Source of the DNA: Pollenia angustigena
Taxonomy: Eukaryota; Arthropoda; Insecta; Diptera; Polleniidae
Length of the DNA: 64,000 nucleotides
Assembly (NCBI GenBank): GCA_930367215.1
Contig: OV884057.1
Coordinates: forward strand, 261,658,339-261,722,338
Direction of reading: 5' to 3'
Part shown: in pieces, positions 11,376 to 23,000 of the stretch
Layout: each line of letters starts with the position of its first letter
How positions within the stretch are numbered: position 1 is the stretch's first letter
Program-made: the position numbers and the translations under genes
Notes under the pieces: model-generated
The model's database searches: none
Told to the model about the DNA's origin: nothing
What the model saw: the letters and a program-made list of their open reading frames with translations, nothing else

Positions 11376-12316
11376 CACGCAAAGAAAAAACATGGTTGTG
11401 GTAAACATATTCTAAGAGCAACATATTATGATAAGAATTATGATTGTAGTCACCATATTAAGATTATTATTGAATCATATTATGACTAAATATACTCGTA
11501 ATATGTCATCATAATATTTTTCCCCTAATCATATTATTATTCTAGTAATAATAAGTTAAGAAGTAATCAAATTATTGTCATGTTAATCATAATAAGCTAA
11601 GAAATTAATCATATTATTGTCATGTTAATCATAATAAGCTAAGAAGTGATCATGTTATTATCATGTTAATCATAATAAATTTAGAAGCAATCATATTATG
11701 ATACAGTTCCTTTAATAAATGTCATAACAATACAAAATAAATTAAACTTTTTATGAATCGATTTTTTATTTTTTGGCTTTTTACAATTTTTCTTGATGTA
11801 AATAAAATAGCCAAGTTCAATATTTGTTGTTGGATTTTACTACGATATTTTGCACTATTAATTATTTTAATTTCTTTAAATTTATTATTTTTTATGGTAA
11901 TTTTTCTTGTTTAACCGCTCACATATAAAACAAACGACACAACTGATTCAAAATAATTTTACAAATGGCGCTAGCATAATATTATTAGAGTAAAAATAGT
12001 TAGATTGCATCTTAAACATAATATGATAAATGTATAGAAAGTTATCATGTTATGGCTATTAAATATCATGATATGGTTGTGAGTAATATAATATGTTGTG
12101 AAAGTTATCTTAATTTAGTTGTTAGAAAAATAATTATTTTTCGGTCAACAATACTCAAATTTATAATTGCGATAATCATTGATATGTTTACAGTAACTAT
12201 AATATTGTTGATATTAAATATAAATAAGAATTATTTATGTACGACAACAATATATTGTTACAATAAACATAGTGTTGTATCCGTAACCATGCCCAACCAT
12301 ATTTTTTCTCTGCGTG
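11376..12316. mobile_element. 941-bp TIR element with TA duplication, nested in 'P'
   Basis: Termini are CACGCAAAGAAAAAACATGG (left) and, inverted, CACGCAGAGAAAAAATATGG (right), with TA on both sides (11374-11375 and 12317-12318). The uninterrupted host, CTCATAGAATAAATTC, is seen at 17955-17970. The interior is very AT-rich, contains tandem repeats (11526-11705) and has TGGTTG/CAACCA motifs related to 4829-5275. The 90-residue open frame at 12052-12324 runs out through the terminal repeat and is not a gene. Confidence 0.75.
11526..11705. repeat. Tandem repeat, ~41-42 bp unit, about four copies
   Basis: The unit contains AAGAAGTAATCA, TATTATTGTCATG and TTAATCATAATAAGCT. Successive AAGAA anchors are at 11558, 11599, 11641 and 11682, so the period is 41-42 bp with slight divergence. 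Confidence 0.8.
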
Positions 12317-12360
12317 TAGAATAAATTCGAAAAATTAAAAATGTTGAGTAAACAAACAAA

Positions 12361-12830
12361 ATAAAATTTTTTTGTGGTTTGCGTCTGAAAAATGAAAAAT
12401 AGTCAGGAAAGATCTAATTTAATTAATTAATTCATGATTTTAGGTTAATATTTATTTGTTTTATATTTGTTTTAAATCAGCTGATTTAAATTCAAAATAG
12501 CACACTTAATTATGAGGTGTTGTTCACAACAGTCGTATTTTTCTGTGTTATTATTTTAAGACATATGGGTAATTCCATGTCAAAACGGCCAAGAGTGGGA
12601 CACAACCCCTTTCGATTTTAATGAAATTTGGTGAGAAGGTTCCTTTTATCCTATAAGGAACACATATGAACGAAAAAAAGTTATGTTCATAAGTTATGTC
12701 ATATTCAAAATGTCAAAATTTCGCCGAATTAGCCGAATGTGTTGAGCTTATTTCTTCAATATCTCGAAAACTACTTGACATACGAAGATGATTTTAATGT
12801 TATTTTAAAGAGAATACTTGGGACATACAG
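12361..12830. other. AT-rich spacer
   Basis: No gene. GGGTAATTCCATGTC at 12569-12583 shares its start with ATGGGTAATTCCA at 59474-59486, perhaps a remote repeat end. Confidence 0.3.
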
Positions 12831-13006
12831 CGAGATAAATAATAAAGTAGGGTTGGTCATACATTTGACCCATCTAGGAGCATCCTTCGCGCTGTACCAT
12901 ACAAATATGGCGGCTTAATCAAATTCTTTAAGTTGGCCCCTGCAACGCGTAGGATGCTCCTAGAGGGGTCAAATGTATGACCAACTCTACTTTATTACTT
13001 ATCTTG
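12831..13006. repeat. Hairpin with 61-bp arms
   Basis: The left arm 12831-12891 and right arm 12946-13006 are inverted copies with about five mismatches (shared block TTGGTCATACATTTGACCC), separated by a 54-bp loop. It is probably the core of a foldback or MITE. No target duplication was resolved. Confidence 0.75.
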
Positions 13007-15017
13007 TTGTGCTAGATCATCAATAAATAAATAAAAAAAAATTATATTCTCTCCCCCCCCCCCCAAATAATAAATTTCATAGATATAAGTTGTGTTTTAG
13101 GGGACGCCCCTCAACGTTGGCCCTCAAGCCCATTTATTCATATGTAATTTGTTTGCTTATTTCTAAAAAACTCATTTTACAAGATTATGATGCGCATACG
13201 TTAATAATCAATCTAATACTTGAAGTAGTGCATTAAGAATAGTAAATTTAATTTGCTTAAATAAGGTTTCTAAACCTTTTTTTATGTATTTACGTACCTT
13301 TGTCGTTTGTAACAAAATATTTTCTTAAAAATTGCCATCATTAGACAATCACCTTAAATATTTGCATACATTTAAGCGAATGTGTATACGATTGCAAATA
13401 GCAAAAATAAACAAACAGTGCGCGAATCCGAATATTCACCGCTTCCCTAATATATACTAAAATGTTCAAAACTACCATAACTCACAAACGTGCCATTGGA
13501 TATAAAAATATTTACCAGATTCGTATTCATGGTGCCATCTCCAATGAAATATTTTTTTAAAAAAGAAACTCATTTCGACCAAATTTGGGTTGGCATATTT
13601 TGAATATAGGCTCTAGATATAAAAAACTGTAATTTTTGTTTTTTAAAACTTTAGTAGATTTTTATTGGTTTTTTTGTACAAAAAAATTATATAAAATTAA
13701 ATTCGCATCGTTTTTCCTTAGAAGTGCTTAAAGAATACCACAAGACTCAAATTAATTAAAATTTAACGTGAGCTCATTTATTTTTTTTATTTAAGTGACA
13801 TTAATTTTAAATAACTTCTCATTAAAAAAAAATCCAATAGAAAAATACATAAATTATAAAATTTTACTACATTTTGTTTTTATTAAGGATATTGGAACAC
13901 ACGAAAATATTTAACGATGCATATCCCCTCTTAATTAGAGTCCAAGATAAACTAACATTATTTTTCGAATATCTACTCATAAAAATATCATTTGAACGTT
14001 GTCATGCAGTCATTGCAATACACTCATGTACGAACAGATACCGTCACATACTCATACTTTCGTCGTGCATTTGCTGCTAGGGACTTTTAGAATTTAGAAC
14101 ATAATTTATGATCACATTTTACATACAATTTGACAACATTCAAAATCCCAATTGTCACTCCCCGGGGTGGTTTCAAGGAGTGCGTGTTGGTACAATTGAA
14201 GGGTGAGAGGAACAGAGAGAATGACTTCTATTGTTACACAGCATGTGTTTGTTTGTACAGCATGTTTATTGTGGTTTCTATAATACATTCAACAGACATT
14301 TGAGAGGACCATATTTTCGTGATCACTGTGTCTCACTATATAAGCGAAAATTTTAAAATAATGCCACACATTTTATTTCTTTCATTACGCTTATTGTCAC
14401 CTACTTTTTTTACTCTACAGTCAAAGACTCGTACCCGAAGAACAGATACAATTCGTGTGTGTTCGATCATTATTTCCCTAAAGGAGGGTGTTGCAATGTC
14501 TTTTTTTATCTACTAAAAATTAAGGTTTGTTTTGTGACCATCATTAATGCTTAAATGTAACATTGTTTGAAGTTTTATTTTCGTATTTTCCATGAAAAAT
14601 CCAAAACAAACAGTCCATTGTTTCAAATTTACACAGCTTGCCAAAATGATCAATACTTTTGTGAAATTGTATTTTCAAAAAAAAGGTGTTAAATTGGCAC
14701 ATTCTAAAGAAGGAAAAGTGATATAATTTATAAAGATTTTCTTTAATATAAATAAGTGCATAAATATTGAAGAAAATTGACTTTGTTCGTTTTTGTTTTA
14801 AATAGTTTTGAAGACAATTGTCTGGTGCAATTAAGTCAAACAACCATTTTGACAATAAAAGTTAAACTTAGAGTGATATTTACCCTCAACCGACAGTTAT
14901 AAAATCTCAGGAGTGAGTTCTATATGGGATCTATGAACTATTAACCAATATTTATAAAAATTGACATCGGTTTATACTTGGTTGCGGTTTGGACCTGTTT
15001 AAAATTATTTAAATAAA
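13007..15017. other. AT-rich region, no gene recognised
   Basis: Holds a 12-nt C run at 13053-13064 and scattered low-complexity A/T. Open frames at 13874-14080, 14319-14516 and 14544-14855 lack family motifs and look random. Confidence 0.35.
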
Positions 15018-15539
15018 AGTTTTTTTTTGGGATTCAAAAATTAATTAACAAGGTTTTGTTTAAATGTTATAAAATCCCATTTCATACTATTGATAAACTG
15101 AAATTAATTGTTGATGGGATAAGCAATTAATATGCGCATTTTACTGGTTGCTTAGGCCAGATCGTCAGGAAACTTCATCCAAAGACTTTAGAAAAACTAA
15201 AGATATTATACAAATAAAACTGTTAAGCGTATAAGAATTATAAGCCCCAGTTTTACTTGTACCAATATCAAAGCTTAATCAAAAACAACAACAACAAACA
15301 GTGAGTTCATCTTTTCTTACAGTCCCGACTACAATTGGTTGATTTTTTGTCAACTCTAAATGTAGTTGTAAGTGGGTAAAGAAAAGACAAAAATAAAAAC
15401 AAGTTACTTATTTTATTTTGTCTGTTCAGTTTTATTTACACTGCCACATGCATATTAGTTGTCAAAGTTTTTCTTGGGATTCAAAAATTAATTAACAAGG
15501 TTTCGTTTAAATATGCTAAATTCCCATTTCATACTATTG
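15018..15539 (+). mobile_element. Repeat 'W' (copy 1) with ~66-bp terminal direct repeats
   Basis: A 66-bp segment at 15027-15092 (TTGGGATTCAAAAATTAATT through CATACTATTG) recurs in the same orientation at 15474-15539 with a few changes. The interior (15093-15375) matches the repeats at 30853-31134 and, inverted, 44727-45013, through ATTGTTGATGGGATAAGC, CTGGTTGCTTAGGCCAGA and CAGTGAGTT. It is non-coding. Terminal direct repeats could mean an LTR-like miniature element or a duplication event, and the class is unknown. Confidence 0.6.
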
Positions 15540-16129
15540 TTTCTCTTACCCCAAATTATAATTACCTATCAGTTATAATTAACTTTCAGTTATGGCTGTC
15601 AAAACATATTGTTAGCTGAAAGTTAAAGATTTAGTTAGTTTTAATTGAACTTGGCGAAATTTAAATATCATGACTCATACCAGTTGCAGCCATACTAAAC
15701 GACTTTCAGGACGGGAATTTATATTGTACCCATGGTTATTAACACTGGTCTATAAATTTGAAAAAAAATTGACTGCAGAAACGAAGAATGTTTTTTTCTA
15801 ATCTGGGTGCGCTGAATTCCAATCTGGCATACAAATTGGGCTATCACATCTTGTTCATATTTTACGGCATGCTGACAATACTGTAAAACAGTCAATACAG
15901 ACACTACAATTTCACAATTATTAATTTAACAGAAGCGTTTAAGCATGTCAGGGAGAGTTTGTGTTACTGATTTAAGGTATTTTTGCTTTGTGTGTGGTGA
16001 ATATTTGGTTGGAAAAAAAGGATAAGCAATATCAGAATCATTAAAATATGTATATTTACATTATTTTGGTTTTGCAGTCAGAAACTTTGAAAAGCCGTGG
16101 ACATGCTGGGAGACTACTTCTGGACTCTA
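15540..16129. other. AT-rich spacer
   Basis: Nothing recognised. It includes a short inverted GTTATAATTAACTTTCAG / CTGAAAGTTAAAG pair near 15571-15627. Confidence 0.3.
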
Positions 16130-16655
16130 AGAGCCACTTTTTGGGTTAGAGATTAGCGATTAAATTAACTTTAATCTCCGTATTTACTTTTTGAGTTGTA
16201 TTTGTTTAACTTTTTTTGCTAGTTTAAGCGGCCAACGGTGGTGGTTTAAACCTAAACTTAAACTGTCAACATACACATGTTTAACATAAAGAACTTTTGC
16301 AAAAATATAAGCAAAAAATACATTTTGAAACTTGCTTAGCACTTTTATATAATTTTTCCATTCTTTATTTTTCTTTAATATATTTTTTCTTTAAACACAA
16401 AAAATTTCTACCATGTAAACAATATTAAGTTCGCGAATTTTCTTCTTCTTCTTGGAAAACATCCATATTGCTTGATAAAAAGTTGACATTTGCAAAAAAA
16501 TGTTTCCATTTATTTGTGATCAGTTTGGTAGCGCTGCATGGTTTAAGCCTCCACCCAAAAATATCAAATTCAATTGATACTAGATTAACTTAATTCTCGG
16601 ATCAGCTAATTATAGAATTAAATTAACGTAAATCTCATACCCAAAAAGTGGCTCT
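16130..16655. mobile_element. 526-bp MITE with AGAGCCACTTTTTGGGT termini
   Basis: The left end AGAGCCACTTTTTGGGT (16130-16146) is mirrored at 16639-16655, and inverted similarity continues inward for ~25 bp (GAGATT, AATTAA). It is flanked by TA on the left and AA on the right, so it may be a TA-duplicating element with one decayed flank. Non-coding. Confidence 0.7.
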
Positions 16656-17279
16656 AATACGTGAAACAAAACAAAATACAAAAGACGTTCAAATAACGCC
16701 ATTCACTTTTGAAAATTCACTGATTTTTAAATAAATTAGTGATTTTTTATGTAAAAAACGAATAAAATAATTTTTTGTCTCTCGAAAAACTAATTACAGA
16801 TTCGAATTCAGCCCACCGAATTACCCAAGGACAGATATTTGGTTGCTCCAGTTCACAACCTTGTTGGCCAGTCTAAATTTAACCAAATTTCAATACAGTA
16901 TTAAAATTTTCTGAGCGTTTTATACTTTCTAAAGTGGTTTTAAGAACGCTGGTTAAATGGGACCTATGCTGAATTATGGGCAAAATTTCATGATGTTAGA
17001 GCCAAATTGGACCAAATAATAGCGCAATATCTAAGTAAATTTTTGCGGTTTTAGGTGCATGTAAATGATTTTAAAGAGTAGGCTTTATATGAACCTATCT
17101 TTGCTAAATTTAATAGTGTATTTTTGGTTTTATAAAATTTTGACAGACCAAGTTTTACTAGAATATCATTATTTGTTACGGTTTTATGCGTACTAAAGTG
17201 CTGTTAAGATTGGGCTTTATATTGGGTCTATCTTCATGAAATCTGGTGAAGGGCTTTCTTGTCCTATTAAATGATTTTG
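16656..17279. other. Probable older repeat, split by the foldback at 17294
   Basis: The text here and its continuation at 18001-18240 (with GACAGACTGACAAACAGAC near 18124-18142) resembles a diffuse repeat common in fly intergenic DNA. No coding sequence. Confidence 0.3.
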
Positions 17280-18000
17280 TGAAAAATCTTATAAAAACTG
17301 GGAATTATTTCCTTCCGAAGGTAACTTTATATTATATTCAACATTTTTCATTTTTCGAATTTATTCTATGAGCAAAATTTCAGTTATGTATTTTATAAAG
17401 CTTTTTTTTTTTTTTTTTTTTTGTAATAGTTCTATTCCTACAATTTTTCAGCAATGACTTTATACACTACCAGACTATTATATTGTATTTTCTATTTACA
17501 ATTTACCTTAGCCTTCCGTTGGAAAGCAATGAGGTATATTGAATGTACAGAAAAATTTACAATTATTAGACACCAGCAGAATGTAATGTTGAATATAATA
17601 TAAAGTTACCTTCGGAAGGAAATAATTCCCAGTTTCTATTTGTTAAAATAGTTGAGTTAAATACATTCAATTTATAAAGTAACACTATCCAGTGAGACAC
17701 AAAGAATGCTGACGACGGCCGTAGCGGGCCAGAAAATGCATTACATTCTGCTGGTGTCTAATAATTGTAAATTTTTCTGTACATTCAATATACCTCATTG
17801 CTTTCCAACGGAAGGCTAAGGTAAAATGTAAATAGAAAATACAATATAATAGTCTGGTTGTGTATAAAGTCATTTCTGAAAAATTGTAGGAATAGAACTA
17901 TTACAAAAAAAAAAAAAAAAAAAAAGCTTTATAAAATACATAACTGAAATTTAGCTCATAGAATAAATTCGAAATATGAAAAATGTTGAAAAATCTTATA
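17280..18000. mobile_element. Foldback-like element 'P' (copy 2), 693 bp, 14-bp target duplication
   Basis: The element 17294-17986 is flanked by TGAAAAATCTTATA at 17280-17293 and 17987-18000. Its structure is x-y-x'-spacer-y'. Segment x (17295-17344, AAACTGGGAATTATTTCC start) is mirrored at 17586-17635. Segment y (about 17345-17587) is mirrored by 17748-17986 over ~240 bp with few mismatches, including a 20-22 nt T run and its A-run mirror. The 17685-17873 open frame simply reads through arm y'. Non-coding; the transcript would fold into long double-stranded RNA. Confidence 0.8.
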
Positions 18001-18849
18001 TCAAACCGAGGATTTCGAAATCATTTATGTTACAAAATTTTCAAATTTTAAGAGTGTGGCTCTTCCACATTTGGAATTTTAACTTTTCCCTTCCCAATGA
18101 TGTCAGTCCCAAACTGCCTAGGACAGACTGACAAACAGACAAACGGACTTGGCTAAATCGAACTGCTCAAAAGACCTAGTAGAGTTTATGGGGTCTTAGA
18201 TGAATATTAGAAAAGTTTTACGCGGGACTGAAACACTAGTTGTGTAGGGTAAAATAAAGGCATTCTCCTGAAACTGTTTTTAAAAAATGTCTTTTTTTTT
18301 AAAGGGTTCCCAGTAGAAAAATGGGTTTTTTGAAGCACTTAAAAGAAAAAGCGCATAATCGAGCGCTTTAAAAAGAGAGCTCTTCTACATTAAAGAATGA
18401 AATATATAAAAAATCTGCTTTTTTAGTGCTGACAACAAGAAGGTTTTAAAGCGAAAAAAAAATATAATGGTTTACGAAAATCATTGAAAAAAGGCATTAA
18501 AACAAGTACAAGCAAAACATTTATGAATATATTAATATAGTTAGCCCTTAAAAAAGCACTTTGGGATTGCTTTGTTTGCATGTTAAAAGAAGCGCTTAAA
18601 TAGTCATCCAAACCGGGAACACCCCATAGATTCATACATAAAACCTGCTCCTTTTGGAGCCTCTCCAATATTTTCTGAACACCAAAATCCTATAAAAAAC
18701 CATTGTATTGAAAATTAAATATTCGATCTTATACAGAAAACAGAAACAGTTTCCATTTTTTATCTGAGTGAGATGTTAAAATATAAAATATAATTGTCGT
18801 ATTCACAAAACCTCTAGTATCGTTGAATCGATTGTTTGTTGTATGACAA
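18001..18849. other. AT-rich region with AGCGCTT motifs
   Basis: Several AGCGCTT/AAGCGCTT-type motifs lie between 18330 and 18600, and TTCCCAGTAGAAAAA begins at 18308. This might be an eroded non-autonomous element, but no clear ends were found. Confidence 0.3.
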
Positions 18850-20092
18850 TTCAAACAAAAAATTTGTAGGTAGAAAAAACTATTTTTTTTGTCTGAAATC
18901 GGTCCTATAAACAAATTCGCATATTCAGACAATGTATTTGCATTTTATTTATTGAAAAAAAAACACTGATTTTTTCAAACAAATAATTTAACTGAATCAA
19001 ACAAAAAGTTTACTGAAATTCATACACTAAATTTCAAAAAAAAAAAAAAAAAAGTTTTTGCACAAGCAATGACGCGCACACAAGTAAGCAACTGTATGAG
19101 AAGATGACGGCAGAGCAGAGCCGCCGCACTATGCTTTGTCCCATAGACAAAAATCAAAAAAAATTTTTTGTCTCAAATTGTTTTTAAATACAGATTTTTT
19201 GAAAGATAATAAGGTATCTCAAATAAATGTTAACAAAAAAAAATTTTCTGATTGCTTTTGCCACCACGAGAGGGCGTTAAAAGCAGATAATTTCTTTCAA
19301 AAATTACTTAACAGAAAAATGAGTTTTAGTTGTTTCACAAAAATAAAGAGGAAAGAGGATATATGGCAGGACCTTGAGTCCTTAGCCCGATTTAAAAAAA
19401 AAATTACACACACATTGCAAGTTGCATTTGTATCAGCATGACCACATTTTGTAATTTTGTGGGCATTATTGAAGCTAAAATTACATTTTTCAATTTCAGG
19501 ACACATGGGAGGTAGGCGTGTCCTTGGGCCGATTTTTCCAAAAATTCTAATTTTTCTTAACTAAGCTTTTTTATGCTAGTGTACCAAATTTCAAAAATAT
19601 CTGACAACTCCTTCTATTTTTGTCCCTTCGTTATATGGGAACGAAGCATAGTGCGCCGGCTGGCTTTGAGACACATTTTTTTGTTGGAATAATTTTTGAA
19701 CGAAGTCTTATTTATACACACAACACAATGTTTTTCTTTATCACTCTCTGTTGCTGTATCCTTTCCTTTGCTAAAGAAGAAATGTAACCAAAAACGGCAG
19801 CAGACCGACTCGATATGTTTTTCGTCATCATTCTATTTTTGTATTTGATGTATTTAACCAAACAGTTTCATAAAATTGAATACGGGATTTTCTTTCTTAT
19901 AATGTTTTGTCTGCTATTGTTTTTCTTATAGTTGCACTTTTTTAAAGCGTCCAAAAATAGACTGTGTGTGTTTTTTGTTGTTGTTCTTATATTTCACATA
20001 AAGAAGTGTTGCTTACGATCAAATAAAAAAATGCAAAAAGACGACAACATTAAAGAGCGTTAAATATTTCATACAAAATTATGAAAACTTGA
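18850..20092 (+). mobile_element. ~1-kb repeat 'R2' (copy 1), interrupted by a Transib-type element
   Basis: Sequence on both sides of the insert (18850-19121 and 19659-20092) matches 39745-40590 closely: GTCTGAAATCGGTCCTA, GCAATGACGCGCACAC, GAACGAAGTCTTATTTATAC, AGCGTCCAAAAATAGACTG and AAGAAGTGTTGCTTAC. The complete copy at 39721-40756 shows CACAGAAAAAAT termini with TA duplication; here both extreme ends are missing or diverged. Non-coding. Confidence 0.75.
19127..19653. mobile_element. 527-bp non-autonomous Transib-type element, 5-bp duplication CGCCG
   Basis: The termini are CACTATGCTT on both ends (inverted). They are flanked by CGCCG at 19122-19126 and 19654-19658. CACTATG fits the Transib terminal consensus CACWRTG, and CGCCG fits the GC-rich 5-bp target (CGNCG) described for Transib transposons, the relatives of RAG1. 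The second R2 copy (40012-40026) shows the uninterrupted site. An ACAAAAATC/ACAAAAATA nonamer-like block lies 13 bp inside the left heptamer and 23 bp inside the right one. The 101-residue open frame 19136-19441 has no transposase motif, so the element is taken as non-autonomous. Confidence 0.82.
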
Positions 20093-23000
20093 CACCACGA
20101 GAGTGGTTTCATTTTGTTTAAGTAGTTTTTGTACAGTTCAGCACGAAGAACAGAGTATTTTCCATAATCATATGCGTGGCCATATTTCTTGTATTTTTTG
20201 TAATATTTATTTTTAAATTGCAAAAAATTATGTAGAACGAGAAAATCTTATCATGTAAAATCAAGATGTATTGAGTAAGAGAGAATACAAATAATACAAA
20301 ATCTGAAAAGAGGTCGGCAAATGTTTTTTTTTCTAAGCCATTTTAAAAACTTATGTATTATGATCACACCAGAGTTGTATTTCAACAGAGTATATTGAAG
20401 GTGGTAGCATTTTTATATAATTAAAAAAAAAACTAAAATTAACTCAGGAAATTTTCATGTTGTTTTTGTAAAAATTGTAAAACTGTTATTGTTTGTTATT
20501 ATGTATTTTTGATTTTACTTATACCATCCGTGTTAACATGAAATAGTCTTAAAAAAGACTTTTATTTTTTTATTTTAAACACGGAGAGAATTTGATTTTT
20601 TGATTCTACAAATTTGTAACATTGTGTTACCGTGTAAACTAGCCTTTAGTAAGAAACAATTGGACTGCAGCTGTGCTTTTAACGTCATCTGAAAAATGAG
20701 TTCGCCTTCATATGTTCCATAGTTCAAGAATCCATAACGCTGATAATGTCAGGCTTGTGTAGTCCAACGTCGAAAATTAAGGTAGCTCTTTTTCGGAGAG
20801 AGAAAATTTTTGGCGAAAAACTCTCATCTTCAATTGTTTTAATTTGTTGACAAAAGTTGACAAAACGTAAATTTTTTATTATATTTTTTATATTGCAAGA
20901 TATAATAAGTCACTGAAATACTACCACCTTGTAAAACTAAATGGCAGTTTTGATTTTCCGGAAAATATTTTCGAAATAAGTGCGTGAATTGTGCTGCAGA
21001 AAACTCTCAGTAAAAATTTTAACTTCCGGATTCAGGAAACTTGCGATAGAAAATAATTTTTGCTTTAATGTTGCAAAGGAAGAATTTAATATTTTTTAAC
21101 GATATTTTTTTTTTTTTTATTTGGGGAATAGTTCTATCCCCATTTGTACTCGTAATATTACAAACATCGTTCTCAAAAATTGAATTAAGGCAAAATTATT
21201 TCGATTGTTTTAACTTACAAGCATTGTTATCCAAACCCTTAAAACTGCTGTAGTTGGAGTATGAATTATATTTTAGGTTAAATAAAAGAAAAAAAATTTT
21301 AATTTTTCAGTATCAAACAGGCAGCACCTTAAGCAGAAATATATTAGCGCATTCATCAACTCAGCAGGATGTGTCTTCTTAAACATGTCAAACAGTTTAA
21401 CTCGCTAAGAATATATTGCCTCAACACACATACATCTCCGTTCGTTACATTCACTGAATGCAGCAATGTGGGCCTGAATACAATGGCATTCCATATGCTC
21501 ATATTCAATTAAAGTCCTCCAGAATATAAAAAATAATAATAAAAAAACGGCACACAAAAAAGGTGATACATTTGTTATTTATTCATTCTTAACTCAAATC
21601 TTTCACTTTAATCTCATATTAGTCAATACGAGTTGCTGAATGATTGTATAGGTGAGCGATAAAATGCGTACACGGATACGAAGAAGAAAAACTCACAACT
21701 ACCATTAAATTTTCGCTTAATCACTGTCCAAATGAAAAAGAATCATGTGTATAAAGGAACACTGGTACAAGAATGAGAACAGGTATAAAAGTGTTTGTGT
21801 ATCCTTTTTAATATGACAGCGCCAAGTCAATTCTCATCAAGTCACCTTTTATTTGCTGCACAAAATATTGTTTATGTGTAGCAGCATTTGAGCCGGTAAG
21901 CTGAGGGGATCAGATCAATGAGCATTTCAAATACACCAACCACCACGCCTGTCAAACTTAAACAGCATTTCATTGAAAATTCCAATGTTTATTTTTTTGT
22001 AAAATAATGAACTAAAAACGTGAATTATTTTAAAAATACGTTCTAAGTTGTTTTTGCTTTTGGGTGATAAAACACTGAATGGAAAAGAATCAAGCAGAAC
22101 AAGTACAAAAAATAAAACAACTTTTTGTGATGGGTATTGTTTCGACATTTGATTCGTTTGGTTGTGCATATGGGTATTGGGGTTTTTTATTTTATTCATT
22201 TGGTAAGTCAAGACAATTGACAAATTAGCGTCATTTGTCTTTTAAGTCAAAACAATACCACCACCAAAGTGCGTTTAAGCCAAACAAAAGCGGAAAACAA
22301 CGATAAACATCACGAGGTCTTTAAAGTTAAACGGTTAAAAAGGAATTTTTGAGGAAAAAAAATAATAATAAGCAAACTGCCACTGTATAATGATGAGTGG
22401 TCTATTGATGATGGTGTTTGTGATCATTTAAATAAGTGGGAGTATTATGTATTTTAAAAATAAATAAATTATAATCAAACCTACAAACATTTAACACACA
22501 CAATCACACTTAGATCACCATCAGGTTGCTGTCTTAAGTCTTTCGTTTTTTTTCATAAATAGTTTTTTCCACGCTTCTCAAATTATCACTAGCCAACAAC
22601 ACCTTTTCTTGTTACTCTAACAAAACAAATAATTTTGCTTATTTTATTGTTGCACAATCCAAGTTAAAGGCAGAAAATCAAAATTAGAAAAAAGCAGAAT
22701 GTTATGTTACCAAAACAAATCAAAATAACGAAACGAAATTTAAAGTTAAATTAATCGTTTAACATTTATTTTTACCAATACCATCTAATATTGTCCAACT
22801 GGATATTAGACAAAGTATTTTACATTTAAATTTGTTATGCTAAGCAAAATATTTCTCTTGACTGGTTTCTTTTTCAGTTTGGTGTTACTTTGATTGGTGT
22901 TTGTTGGCTGGAAAATTAATTAGCCAAGAAACATTTTGGTGGTATATTCGATTTGTCCGCGGTTAAAATGTTATGTTGTGGCTTTTAAGTAAAACAAAAA

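Larger units (their letters stand above)
10026..12360. mobile_element. Foldback-like element 'P' (copy 1) split by two insertions
   Basis: This is flanked by the 13-bp direct repeat GTAAACAAACAAA (10026-10038 and 12348-12360). The element starts AAACTGGGAATTATTTCC and shares its body with 17294-17986: TTCCTTCCGAAGG, GAATTTATTCTATGAGC, AATTTCAGTTAT, GTAATAGTTCTATTCCT and GACTTTATACACTACC. Positions 11161-11375 form a hairpin in which GACTTTATACACTACC is mirrored by GGTAGTGTATAAAGTC. It is interrupted by elements 10137-11160 and 11376-12316; without them it is ~345 bp. Non-coding. Confidence 0.7.

Noticed and set aside
11526..11705. CRISPR-like array
   Set aside because: It is a simple head-to-tail 41-42-bp tandem repeat without unique spacers, inside a eukaryotic transposon.
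15018..15539. Intact small LTR retrotransposon
   Set aside because: Terminal direct repeats exist but lack TG..CA ends, and no primer-binding site, polypurine tract or coding sequence was seen.
19136..19441. 101-residue open frame inside the Transib-type element
   Set aside because: It has no Transib/RAG1-like motif, starts in the terminal repeat and contains no catalytic signature; taken as chance.
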